From Alphaproteobacteria bacterium (GTDB lineage: Bacteria > Pseudomonadota > Alphaproteobacteria > Sphingomonadales > Sphingomonadaceae): 6,614 bases of DNA. The position numbers and the translations under genes are program-made. Within the stretch, counting starts at the first letter, position 1, and each line of letters starts with the position of its first letter. The DNA lies in contig JAQGLH010000009.1 in NCBI GenBank assembly GCA_028293005.1, forward strand, positions 1 through 6,614. The letters run 5' to 3'. Under the pieces are notes generated by a model. The model saw nothing but the letters and a program-made list of their open reading frames with translations. It was not told the origin of the DNA and made no database searches. Below, in pieces: positions 1-5,899 of the stretch.

Positions 1-732
1 ACTGATACACATCTCGCGGGCGACTCGAGCGGGATCGAGTTCGGCATCCGTGCACATCATAGTGATGACATCCAGCGCGCGTCGGCCCGTGTTCGTCCGA
101 TCTGCGGGTTGTAACTGGGCGGTGCTCGCGAGCATCTCGACCATGCTGCCCAGCTGGTCCGCGAGCGTACTACGTGAGAGTATGGTGGTCGCCAGACCGT
201 TGTCGGCGACAGCTGTCAGCAATCCCGCAAGCGGTCGCCCCCATGGCGAGCGTAATCCGAGCGGTTGGCCGATCAGCCCGCGCGCATTGGGCGACCAGTC
301 ATCCAGCCACGCCTCCGGCATTCGAACTGTGAGACAGTCGCTTCCATCCGGAAATTCAAGATCGTAGCAGAGGCGATCATCCAGGAGCACGAAGCCACCG
401 GGCGGCACGACGCTCCGCGCGCCCCCATGGCTCACATCAATCGCGCCCTGCCTTGCGAACAGTAGCTCGAAATACGGAACCAAATCTCGCGTGATCATTT
501 CGGGTGAACGTGAAACGGTCTGGCGCGAACAGCTTAGGAAGTTGAGTTCCAAGGGGCCAAGGCCATAGCGGTCCCAGCTTGCTGTGAACTGCTTCTCGAG
601 GTCGCTCGAAACCGCCATTTCCGCGATCTCGCGTGAAAGGACGGCGGCCCATTGGCGCACGCGATCCTCGGCCGCCGCACTCTTGGTCGACCAACTCCAA
701 TCCCGTTCGTCTGAATGAGCAGCAGGTTTCAT
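1..732 (-). CDS. AraC-family transcriptional regulator, C-terminus cut by window edge
   Basis: Reading leftward from the ATG at 732-730 gives 244 codons with no stop to the window edge. Residues about 50-190 resemble the AraC-binding-like (cupin-type) sensor domain of regulators such as FeaR: GLGPLELNFLS near 57-67, then VPPGGFVLLDD at 109-119 and a YDLEF strand at 123-127. A helical linker (STLADQLGSMVEMLAS, 188-203) leads into the first helix of the DNA-binding domain (ALDVITMMCTDAELDPARVA, from 219). The protein is cut at MCIS, within the first helix-turn-helix, so roughly 70-90 residues with most of the DNA-binding region lie outside the window. The start is supported by GAGGAG at 742-737, four bases before the ATG. 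The family activates transcription in response to a small ligand; neither the ligand nor the target can be told from this sequence. The AraC assignment is firm and the subfamily is tentative. Confidence 0.88.
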   Translation of the reverse strand, partial: MKPAAHSDERDWSWSTKSAAAEDRVRQWAAVLSREIAEMAVSSDLEKQFTASWDRYGLGPLELNFLSCSRQTVSRSPEMITRDLVPYFELLFARQGAIDVSHGGARSVVPPGGFVLLDDRLCYDLEFPDGSDCLTVRMPEAWLDDWSPNARGLIGQPLGLRSPWGRPLAGLLTAVADNGLATTILSRSTLADQLGSMVEMLASTAQLQPADRTNTGRRALDVITMMCTDAELDPARVAREMCIS

Positions 733-736
733 CGCT

Positions 737-780
737 CTCCTCGATGCTATGATTATAGTTGCTAAACGAACAAAAATGAA
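737..780 (-). promoter_or_regulatory. Putative promoter and ribosome site of the AraC-type gene
   Basis: On the minus strand a perfect TATAAT lies at 757-752, 19 bases before the start codon of the regulator. The hexamer 17 bases further upstream (780-775, TTCATT) is a poor -35 match. GAGGAG at 742-737 is a strong ribosome-binding site. The leader would be very short. The surrounding bases are AT-rich compared with the rest of the window, as expected for a promoter. The -10 call is fairly good and the -35 call is weak. Confidence 0.5.
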
Positions 781-883
781 TGTGTTCGAATAGCACGCCT
801 GAGCAGGAAAATCAGGGAAGTGCCTTCCGCGCAGCCCGCGCAACGCCGAGAAAGGCTTCCAATAGGGGAGAGCTATCCTCCGA

Positions 884-1048
884 TCGCCAGATCATGGACA
901 TGCGCGTTTCGTGATGGGTGGGCGTGCGCGTCGGCCCAAGGATGTCGACTTCATGGCACGTGGGTCTCAGCACCACATCCATATCTGCCGCGAATGCGCA
1001 GAAATCTGCCGCGCCTGTGCCGAGAGCTGCCGGGCTCTCGACGGAGCG
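884..1048 (+). pseudogene. Remnant of a Cys-rich four-helix-bundle copper-binding protein (DUF326/Csp)
   Basis: Within the frame opened by the GTG at 911, positions 944-1048 encode VDFMARGSQHHIH followed by CRECAEICRACAESCRALDG. The pattern FMxxGSxxHxxxCxxCAEICxxCAxxC is typical of the central helices of four-helix-bundle copper-storage (Csp/DUF326) proteins, which hold Cu(I) with Cys residues along the helices. Just upstream, 886-900 in another frame reads RQIMD, recalling the family's RLMLDCAEIC segment, and is joined to the rest only through a frameshift. The N-terminal helix and the last Cys-rich helix are missing; after residue G of ALDG the reading continues into unrelated sequence up to a stop at 1157. 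A full protein has about 110-140 residues, so this is read as a decayed fragment. A short expressed Cys-rich peptide from 911 or 953 cannot be excluded. No convincing ribosome site precedes either start. Confidence 0.6.
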
Positions 1049-1279
1049 CGATCAATTATCAATGCCGCCACCTGGTCACTCAATGTCATTTTGATGCGGC
1101 TCTCCCTCGCAAGAGCAACATACACGTATCGGCGGAGCGTGAACAACCCCTTGACTTGATATGTGAATCTACAGCGGTAGCTCTTTACGTGCGATCCCAA
1201 ACCCGTCGGTGCAGCGATCCAGTGAATAGACCCTGCGCGTTTGGCACCCTATCCACCACATGCGCCGAAATCCGGGCGA
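1049..1279. other. Intergenic stretch without recognisable content
   Basis: I read all six frames between the copper-protein remnant and the DUF1971 relic. None gives a protein I recognise or a frame with a plausible start and ribosome site. A TTGACTTGA stretch near 1153 and the imperfect inverted repeat CTAC-AGCG-GTAG near 1170 are present, but they do not line up as a promoter with a -10 box. The stretch probably holds eroded sequence. Confidence 0.4.
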
Positions 1280-1603
1280 ATGCCTGACGTGGCCAGTCAG
1301 CGGCACTCCAACCCTATCGCTCGACACCTATCTTTGACTCTCCCGGCGGCCTTGCGTCGCGAGCATCGCACCAAGCCAGGCGTATGGGAGTGGTTCGGGT
1401 CCTCGAGGGGGAACTGAAACTCTCTTTCATCGACCCGCCCGAAGTGCTTATCGTTTCCACTGCCACCCCGGCTGCTGCTGCTGCCCGACCAGCGGCATTT
1501 CGTGGAGCCGGTGGGAAGGGTTCGAATGCAGGTCAAGTTCTACGATCGCCGCCGGAGCTTTGATACAGAACCCTTTCACGCTGACGGAGCGCTTATTAGC
1601 TAA
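1280..1603 (+). pseudogene. Frameshifted DUF1971 (TehB/YeaR-like cupin) gene
   Basis: The family signature is readable only by changing frame three times. PYRSTPIFD is at 1312-1338. TLPAALRREHRTKPGVW is at 1337-1387, in the +1 frame relative to the first. VRVLEGELKLSFIDPP is at 1393-1440, back in the first frame. LLLLPDQRHFVEPVGRVRMQ, followed by VKFYD, is at 1472-1546 in the second frame again, which runs to a TAA at 1601-1603. These blocks match, in order, the YxxTPxFD, LPxxLRxEHRTKxGVW, VLEG and PDQxHxVEPxGxVxxxVxFYD motifs of the DUF1971 domain, a single-domain cupin of about 100 residues whose exact role is unclear. Two shifts fall in short homopolymers: GGG at 1386-1388 has lost a base, and CCCC at 1466-1469 has gained one. 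The junction near 1337 has lost two bases or gained one. A start may be the ATG at 1280 (MPDVASQ), which needs a further shift. With at least three lesions the gene is dead unless the sequence itself is faulty. Confidence 0.72.
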
Positions 1604-1827
1604 GTGGAAACTCAGGGAATTCGGATGAGCCGCACCTCCCATATCCATTTACGGGCGTAGCTTCACCTTTGACTGGAGCACCTTTGCACATAGCTTTCGA
1701 CGGGAGGTTCCCCGTTCGAAACCTGATTAAATAATGTGGTGAGCGACGCGACGCTTTTCTCGATATCGGCCTCGCTGGATTCGACATGGTCGCTTGCGAC
1801 CCGGCAAGACGTAGAGGCCGAGTGACG
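1604..1827 (-). other. Gap with an unassigned open frame directly after the glycosidase stop
   Basis: On the minus strand, in the same frame as the glycosidase and immediately after its TAA (1830-1828), an open stretch of about 54 codons runs to a TGA at 1665-1663. It contains ADIEKSVASLTTLFNQVSNG and VESYVQRC, which look like genuine amphipathic protein sequence, but I do not recognise the family. There is no ATG and no ribosome site at its head. It could be the tail of another broken gene or chance. The plus strand here is only the end of the DUF1971 relic followed by stops. Confidence 0.3.
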
Positions 1828-3186
1828 TTACAGAGCTGTTTGGCCTGGCCAGACGTTCGTCCTACTCCCGGCCTTCAGGGGCCGGTGAGCACGGCATTGG
1901 CGAATCCAATCCCGCCTACGCCTTGCCAGCGGGTCGTCATACTCACTCGGTAGAAAGAAGGGCACGGCGAGGCACGCACTCTGCGCAGGAAGGACCGACT
2001 GCCATTGCTTGATCAGCTCCGCATAAGCTTTACCCACAGGGCGAATGTTTCGCGAGAGATCGAACAGTCCGCGAGGATTGATGTGCCCAGCCTGACGGCG
2101 AAGCGAGCTATCCCAGTCCACCTGGTCAGTTAGAGAATACCAAGTGAAGCCCACGATCGGAATTCCGTCGTTTCGAATGCGCATCACATTGGCCCACTGC
2201 TTCCAGAGCCACCGAACGGCTTCATCGCCGCCCGCACCCTGATCGTAATTTGTCTCCGTGTGCATCACCGGGATTTTGTACCGGCCGTGGTACTGGCGGG
2301 CGATTTCGTCGAACCCGAATATCTCGCCCGAGGGCCGGACCTTGCCTGAAGCCGAAACCGAGTGCTCGTTGGTGGCGTAGTAGTCGTTGCCCATGATGCA
2401 GTGGTGACGCAGGTCTGAATGCTGGAAGAAATCGTACTCTGCGCGGGTCATGCCGTTATCGAGAAGATACTGGTAGCTGCTGGCGTCGACCGGATGGCCG
2501 TAGTTCAGGTCGAGGGAAAGAAACCGATGAGCATTCATCGTTTCCGCAAGACCGAGCGCGTCCGGGCTGAGTGCATGAAAATATTCAGCCGATTCGGATT
2601 GGATGAAGATGGCGTCTGGTCGGACGTCCAGGATCGCACGGCTAGCAAGAACGTTCCCCGCGACGATGTTCTTGAGAGCTGTGACGAACGCATGATCGGA
2701 TTTGAGCTGCTCATTCCAATAGCCGGTCTTCGCGCTGAAGAGGGCGCAGATAAACATCTCGTTGACCGGGGTGTAAAACTGCACCCAGGGAAAACGGGTG
2801 GCGAAAGCGCGTGCGTAGCCTCCGAACAGCTGAGGAAAATCGGGGTTCTGAAAATTGCCGATCCAGTCGGGCACCCCGAAATGACAGAGGTCGACGATCG
2901 GCACCAGGTCGCGCCGGCGAATGTCCTCCATTGTCTCGTCAGCGAAAGCCCAGTCGTACCGATCGGCTTCAATCCAAGTTCGGTGAATGGCGGGCCCTAA
3001 GCGCAAAAAGCGTATTCCGAGGCTTTCAACCAAATCGAAGTCGCGGCTCCACAGACCGTAGTGCCCGCTGGCTTCCATTTGATCGATCCGGGTGCGTCCG
3101 CCATTTATCGTCGGATAGCTGTTTTCAATCCCCGTCGCGAAGAGGAAGAACGGGTTAGGGCGCGGGGGAATTGGCGGAAGTGGCAC
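1828..3186 (-). CDS. Divergent family 1 glycosylhydrolase (beta-glucosidase-like)
   Basis: A 452-residue protein with the order of motifs of a GH1 TIM barrel, about the usual 440-480 residues. GIENSYPTINGGRTRIDQM opens the barrel at 19-37. CHFGVPDWI (101-109) stands where classical GH1 enzymes have HWDLPxW. TPVNEM (139-144) carries the acid/base Glu143. GNDYY (266-270) matches GxNYY. HTETN (309-313) carries the nucleophile Glu311, and FTWYSLTDQVDWD (347-359) matches the WSLLDNFEW strand. Both catalytic glutamates are present, so retaining beta-glycosidase chemistry is expected; the substrate is unknown. No signal peptide is seen, so it should be cytoplasmic. From about 395 a basic tail (SEYDDPLARRRRDW at 414-427) follows the barrel; I believe it is usual in this alphaproteobacterial subgroup. 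The start is a GTG; an in-frame TAG lies nine bases upstream, so no earlier start is possible. No Shine-Dalgarno is visible. The flanking sequence is decayed on both sides, so no operon partner is evident. Confidence 0.86.
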   Translation of the reverse strand: MPLPPIPPRPNPFFLFATGIENSYPTINGGRTRIDQMEASGHYGLWSRDFDLVESLGIRFLRLGPAIHRTWIEADRYDWAFADETMEDIRRRDLVPIVDLCHFGVPDWIGNFQNPDFPQLFGGYARAFATRFPWVQFYTPVNEMFICALFSAKTGYWNEQLKSDHAFVTALKNIVAGNVLASRAILDVRPDAIFIQSESAEYFHALSPDALGLAETMNAHRFLSLDLNYGHPVDASSYQYLLDNGMTRAEYDFFQHSDLRHHCIMGNDYYATNEHSVSASGKVRPSGEIFGFDEIARQYHGRYKIPVMHTETNYDQGAGGDEAVRWLWKQWANVMRIRNDGIPIVGFTWYSLTDQVDWDSSLRRQAGHINPRGLFDLSRNIRPVGKAYAELIKQWQSVLPAQSACLAVPFFLPSEYDDPLARRRRDWIRQCRAHRPLKAGSRTNVWPGQTAL

Positions 3187-3302
3187 CCCGTGGGCCTAGG
3201 GCCTGACGAGGAGTTTGCAACAGGGTTGTAGCAGCAGGCGTGGCTGTCAGCATATAACGTGCTGGCGAACACCCTCGCCGGAGCCTAGGCAGACCCGCTT
3301 GT

Positions 3303-3634
3303 TACGAGCATTGGCGCCAAGCTGCGCGCGGGTTTCGGACGTGAGTCAGATCATTCAGACGCGCGAAGGGCAGCTTGAATATGCGGTTGCCGGCGAGGGC
3401 CGCCCGTTCGATAATTCACGTCACCGGCGACGGCTATGACCCAGGGTCTCAGCTTCGCCGCGGGCGATCGCGCAGCGGGGCACCAGGTTATTGCCCCTTC
3501 AAGATTCGGTTATCTTCGGAGCAGCTTTCCCCCCGGACCCATCCGCTGAAAACCAGGCCGATGTGCTCGTTGAACTCCTCGACCACCTCCGCATCGGCAA
3601 GCCGGCGGTGGCCGATGGATCGGCTAAGGAGTGA
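3303..3634 (+). pseudogene. Truncated, frameshifted alpha/beta-hydrolase gene (N-terminal third)
   Basis: The blocks follow one another as in alpha/beta-fold hydrolases but lie in different frames. YEHWRQAAR is at 3303-3329, VSQIIQTREGQLEYAVAGEG at 3341-3400, and IIHVTGDGYD (normally xxIHGxGGGxD) at 3411-3440. QGLSFAAG with GHQVIAPSRFGYLRSS follows at 3442-3525, then FPPDPSAENQADVLVELLDH and the strand before the nucleophile, KPAVADGSA, at 3527-3625. The last block should be the GGSAGA nucleophile elbow but turns into DGSAKE and a TGA at 3632-3634. Single extra bases explain the shifts near 3410, in CCC at 3440-3442 and in TTTCCCCCC at 3526-3534. The remaining two thirds of the gene, with the catalytic Asp and His, are absent. 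The relic ends inside the 3' end of the convergent dehydrogenase gene, which marks a deletion or insertion joint near 3625. A GTG at 3341 is a possible original start; an upstream membrane anchor, as in some relatives, is not readable. Confidence 0.75.
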
Positions 3635-4691
3635 TGGCCACCTTGAGCACGCCGTCGCGCTGATTTGAGAATAAGTCATAAGCTTCCTCAATCCGATCCA
3701 ATGGGAACCGATGAGTGACCATCGCGCTGAGATCGATCCGGCCGGATTCGATGACCGTCATGAGCCTCCTCATGCGGTCCTTCCCACCCGGACATAGGGA
3801 CGTGACGATCTTGTTGTCTCCGAGCCCAGCCGAGAAGGCGTCCGCCGGGATGACGAGATCGCCGGAATAGACACCGAGGCTGGACAAAGTGCCGCCGGGC
3901 CTGAGAACCCTCAATGCGGACTGGAATGTGCCTTGGGTGCCGAGTGCCTCGATGGCGACGTCGACCCCGCGTCCCCCGGTCAGCCTCATGATCTCCGCAA
4001 CCGGATCCGATGCCGCAAAATCGACCACGAAGTCGCAACCAAGCCTGCTCGCCACGGTCATTCGGGCAGCAACGGTGTCAACCCCGATGATCTTCGTTGC
4101 GCCCATCAGCTTGGCCCCGGCCACCGCGCACAGGCCGATGGGTCCAAGTGCGAATACAGCCACCGTATCGCCGATGCTCACCCCTCCGCTCTCGGCTCCC
4201 GCGAAGCCAGTGGACATGATGTCGGGACACATCAGGACCTGCTCATCGGTGAGACTGTCAGGAATGGGCGTCAGATTAGCCATCGCGTCGGGCACGAGAA
4301 CATATTCGGCCTGGCACCCGTCGATCGTGTTGCCGAAGCGCCAACCACCTAACGCTTTGAAGCCGGACGGCGTATCTGGACCGTCCTGCGAGTGACAGCC
4401 GCACAAGGAAGCATAGCTGTGGCCGCTTGGGGTGATCGCTCCCGCGATGACCCGCTGACCTTCTACGTAGCCGGTGACGGCGGAGCCAAGCTTCTCGATC
4501 ACGCCAACCGGCTCGTGGCCAACGGTGAGACCCTTCGCAACCGGATACTCTCCCTTCAAAATATGAACGTCGGTCCCACAGATTGTTGTTGTGGAGATCC
4601 GGATCAGCGCATCCGTCACGCCAACGTCAGGAATCTGCTTATCACTGAGCACGATGCGCCCTGGCTCAACGAATATGGCCGCCTTCATCAT
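3624..4691 (-). CDS. Zinc-dependent alcohol dehydrogenase, secondary-alcohol type (MDR superfamily)
   Basis: A 355-residue medium-chain dehydrogenase that oxidises alcohols or reduces aldehydes and ketones in the cytoplasm. Its layout matches the Thermoanaerobacter/Clostridium beijerinckii secondary alcohol dehydrogenases. Cys38 (CGTDVH), His59-Glu60 (GHE) and Asp157 (CPDIMSTGFAGAE) are the catalytic zinc ligands, followed by the Rossmann fold with ALGPIG at 181-186 and LCPGG at 299-303. The four-Cys structural zinc loop of classical ADHs is missing; only Cys97 and Cys99 lie in that part. The second Rossmann strand ends IIGVDTVAAR, with Asp205 where the NADPH-dependent relatives have Gly-Ser-Arg, so NAD(H) use is inferred. 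The C-terminus (LKVAITP) is normal for the family, so the gene is complete. The start is one of two tandem ATGs (4691 or 4688); the nearest purine-rich site, GAAGG at 4710-4706, is rather far away. Its 3' end overlaps the alpha/beta-hydrolase relic by 11 bases in convergent orientation. Confidence 0.92.
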   Translation of the reverse strand: MMKAAIFVEPGRIVLSDKQIPDVGVTDALIRISTTTICGTDVHILKGEYPVAKGLTVGHEPVGVIEKLGSAVTGYVEGQRVIAGAITPSGHSYASLCGCHSQDGPDTPSGFKALGGWRFGNTIDGCQAEYVLVPDAMANLTPIPDSLTDEQVLMCPDIMSTGFAGAESGGVSIGDTVAVFALGPIGLCAVAGAKLMGATKIIGVDTVAARMTVASRLGCDFVVDFAASDPVAEIMRLTGGRGVDVAIEALGTQGTFQSALRVLRPGGTLSSLGVYSGDLVIPADAFSAGLGDNKIVTSLCPGGKDRMRRLMTVIESGRIDLSAMVTHRFPLDRIEEAYDLFSNQRDGVLKVAITP

Positions 4692-4801
4692 AGCGATAAA
4701 TATTACCTTCGCATTCGAGTGACCGTACGCCCAAGGCGAGCAGTAGGTTCGCCATTCTGGCCTTAATCATCACCAAGAAGTCGCGAGTATCAACTCGCCG
4801 A

Positions 4802-5096
4802 TCATTCGGGATCGGGCAGCAAATCCCTCAAGATCGCCATAACCTCGAAGTCGGTCTGCTCGGTGGCGGCGAAGGGTCCCTGCCCCAGCCCGATCATCGC
4901 ATCTGCGTCGACGCGTTCGACGCTCGACCAAGCGATATTCTCGGCCCAAAATGGAGTTCCCCATCGTGGCTTCACGGTTAGATGCTCCTCAAGGGCGGGA
5001 GCAAACCTGTCTCTCAGCCACCGACGGGCCATAAGGGAGCCGGTGATTTCACGATGCTAGCAAGAACGTCTGGATATTCCTACGGAAATCAAGCAC
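4802..5096 (-). pseudogene. C-terminal fragment of an unrecognised protein, frameshifted
   Basis: From 5056 to 4802 the minus strand encodes HREITGSLMARRW continuing LRDRFAPALEEHLTVKPRWG, then FWAENIAWSSVERVDADAMI, GLGQGPFAATEQTDFEVMAI and LRDLLPDPE before the stop. Composition and regular hydrophobic spacing make it look like true protein, but I cannot name the family. In the neighbouring frame 5096-5052 reads VLDFRRNIQTFLLAS and hits a TGA, exactly where a 2-base loss would join it to REITG. The frames therefore look like one broken coding sequence whose 5' part is gone. Read as a standalone gene, the ATG at 5032 would give 76 residues, but the bases before it (GCTCCCTT) are no ribosome site. 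It sits head-to-tail behind the dehydrogenase promoter region. A small genuine gene is the main alternative. Confidence 0.4.
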
Positions 5097-5302
5097 CTAC
5101 AAGTAGCACCTGGCGAGCCGTGCCACTGTGCTAGAATTGCCGGCGGCACCGCTCCTTTCCGCCGCGCATTACCCACCGGTGGCGCGGGCCACCTCGCAAT
5201 CAGGCCCGAACGCACCATATACTTCAAATCACCTGGCCCCTTCCGCAAGCGTCCTGTGACAGAGAGACCGTGCGCTCCCGCTTGCCGAGATGGGTAAAAG
5301 CC
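5097..5302 (+). promoter_or_regulatory. Leader region of the acetyltransferase unit, with a weak -10 candidate
   Basis: No coding frame is convincing between the minus-strand fragment and the GNAT gene. TATACT at 5218-5223 could be a -10 box; the hexamer 17 bases upstream is not a good -35. A perfect 10-base palindrome, CCACCGGTGG, lies at 5173-5182 upstream of that box and could be an operator half or chance. The unit must be transcribed from here or from within the fragment region, because the upstream genes point the other way. Confidence 0.25.
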
Positions 5303-5899
5303 ATGGACCTCGATCAAGAACTCACCGGCGTTAGCGGCAGCCGTCAGCCCCCCTTCAATGAAGGCATGGAGCTGACCACCCACTCCGGCTTCAGCTTCCA
5401 GGTTCGAAGCGCGGACGAAAGGGACGAAGCTGCCCTCGCCGAGTTTTTCACGCACGTGACGCAAGACGACCTGCGGTTTCGATTTCTCTCCGCAATTCAG
5501 AAGGTCGGCCACGCACAGCTCGCGCTCCTCACCCATGTCGACCATCGCCGCGTCGAGAACTTTCTTGCCTTCGACGTGGTCACGGGCTGTCTGGTGGCTA
5601 GCGCAATGCTTGCGATCGAGGATGACCTCGAGCACGCGGAAGTCGCGATCGTCATCAGGTCCGATTTCAAGAACAGGGGCATCGGATGGAGTTTGCTGGA
5701 GCACGCCGGCGAGCAGGCGACGGCGATGGGCGTCAAGACGCTGCAAGCCATCGAGAGCCACGACAACCGCTCCGCGATCAGGGTCGAGCGCGACATGGGG
5801 TTCACCTCCCGCCCCTTTCCGGGTGACGCTACCCTTACGATTCTCGAAAAATCGCTTGCGAGAGACGGAACGGAGGCCGTCGCGAGGCCGGCGGCATGA
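5303..5899 (+). CDS. GNAT-family N-acetyltransferase
   Basis: A 198-residue cytoplasmic acetyltransferase, counted from the ATG at 5303, that would move an acetyl group from acetyl-CoA to an amine. The GNAT fold is complete. FSFQVRSADERDEAALAEFF (30-49) is the first strand and helix, DDLRFRFLSAI (55-65) follows, EVAIVIR (113-119) is strand 4, and KNRGIGWSLL (123-132) is the acetyl-CoA pyrophosphate loop (R/QxxGxG/A type). LQAIESHDNRSAIRVERDMG (148-167) covers strand 5, the Asn position and the last helix. It resembles the GNAT module of bacterial protein-lysine acetyltransferases (Pat) and the standalone versions found in alphaproteobacteria; the substrate is unknown. Alternative starts are GTG 5270 and ATG 5366; the domain begins at about 5390, so all are possible and none has a strong ribosome site. 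Its stop overlaps the start of the next ORF (ATGA), and a phosphate acetyltransferase gene follows, linking it to acetyl-CoA and acetyl-phosphate metabolism. Confidence 0.88.
   Translation: MDLDQELTGVSGSRQPPFNEGMELTTHSGFSFQVRSADERDEAALAEFFTHVTQDDLRFRFLSAIQKVGHAQLALLTHVDHRRVENFLAFDVVTGCLVASAMLAIEDDLEHAEVAIVIRSDFKNRGIGWSLLEHAGEQATAMGVKTLQAIESHDNRSAIRVERDMGFTSRPFPGDATLTILEKSLARDGTEAVARPAA

Noticed and set aside
1150..1195. Possible MerR-type metal operator (TTGACT, CTAC-AGCG-GTAG, TTTACG)
   Set aside because: The spacing between -35-like and -10-like elements does not fit the 19-20 bases of MerR promoters and the repeat arms are only four bases; no intact metal gene follows.
820..1287. 155-codon plus-strand ORF
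   Set aside because: Overlaps the Cys-rich remnant in another frame, has no recognisable motif and no ribosome site.
1868..1885. CCGGCC-TTCAGG-GGCCGG perfect inverted repeat
   Set aside because: Inside the 3' coding end of the GH1 gene, with no T-run; likely chance in GC-rich sequence.
2419..3000. 193-codon plus-strand ORF
   Set aside because: It lies wholly antisense to the GH1 gene, whose catalytic motifs make that strand certain; the ORF gives no family features and is a codon-bias shadow.
3889..4395. 168- and 139-codon plus-strand ORFs
   Set aside because: Antisense to the Rossmann and zinc domains of the alcohol dehydrogenase; low-complexity products typical of shadows.
4783..4798. 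GCGAGT-ATCA-ACTCGC hairpin, possible terminator
   Set aside because: Six-base stem with no T-run on either side; too weak to call.
4692..4801. FNR/FixK box upstream of the dehydrogenase
   Set aside because: I looked for TTGAT-N4-ATCAA here and in other intergenic stretches and found no acceptable match.
5057..5761. 234-codon minus-strand ORF
   Set aside because: Most of it is the mirror of the GNAT gene, which has a full acetyl-CoA-binding motif; no domain is visible in the antisense product.
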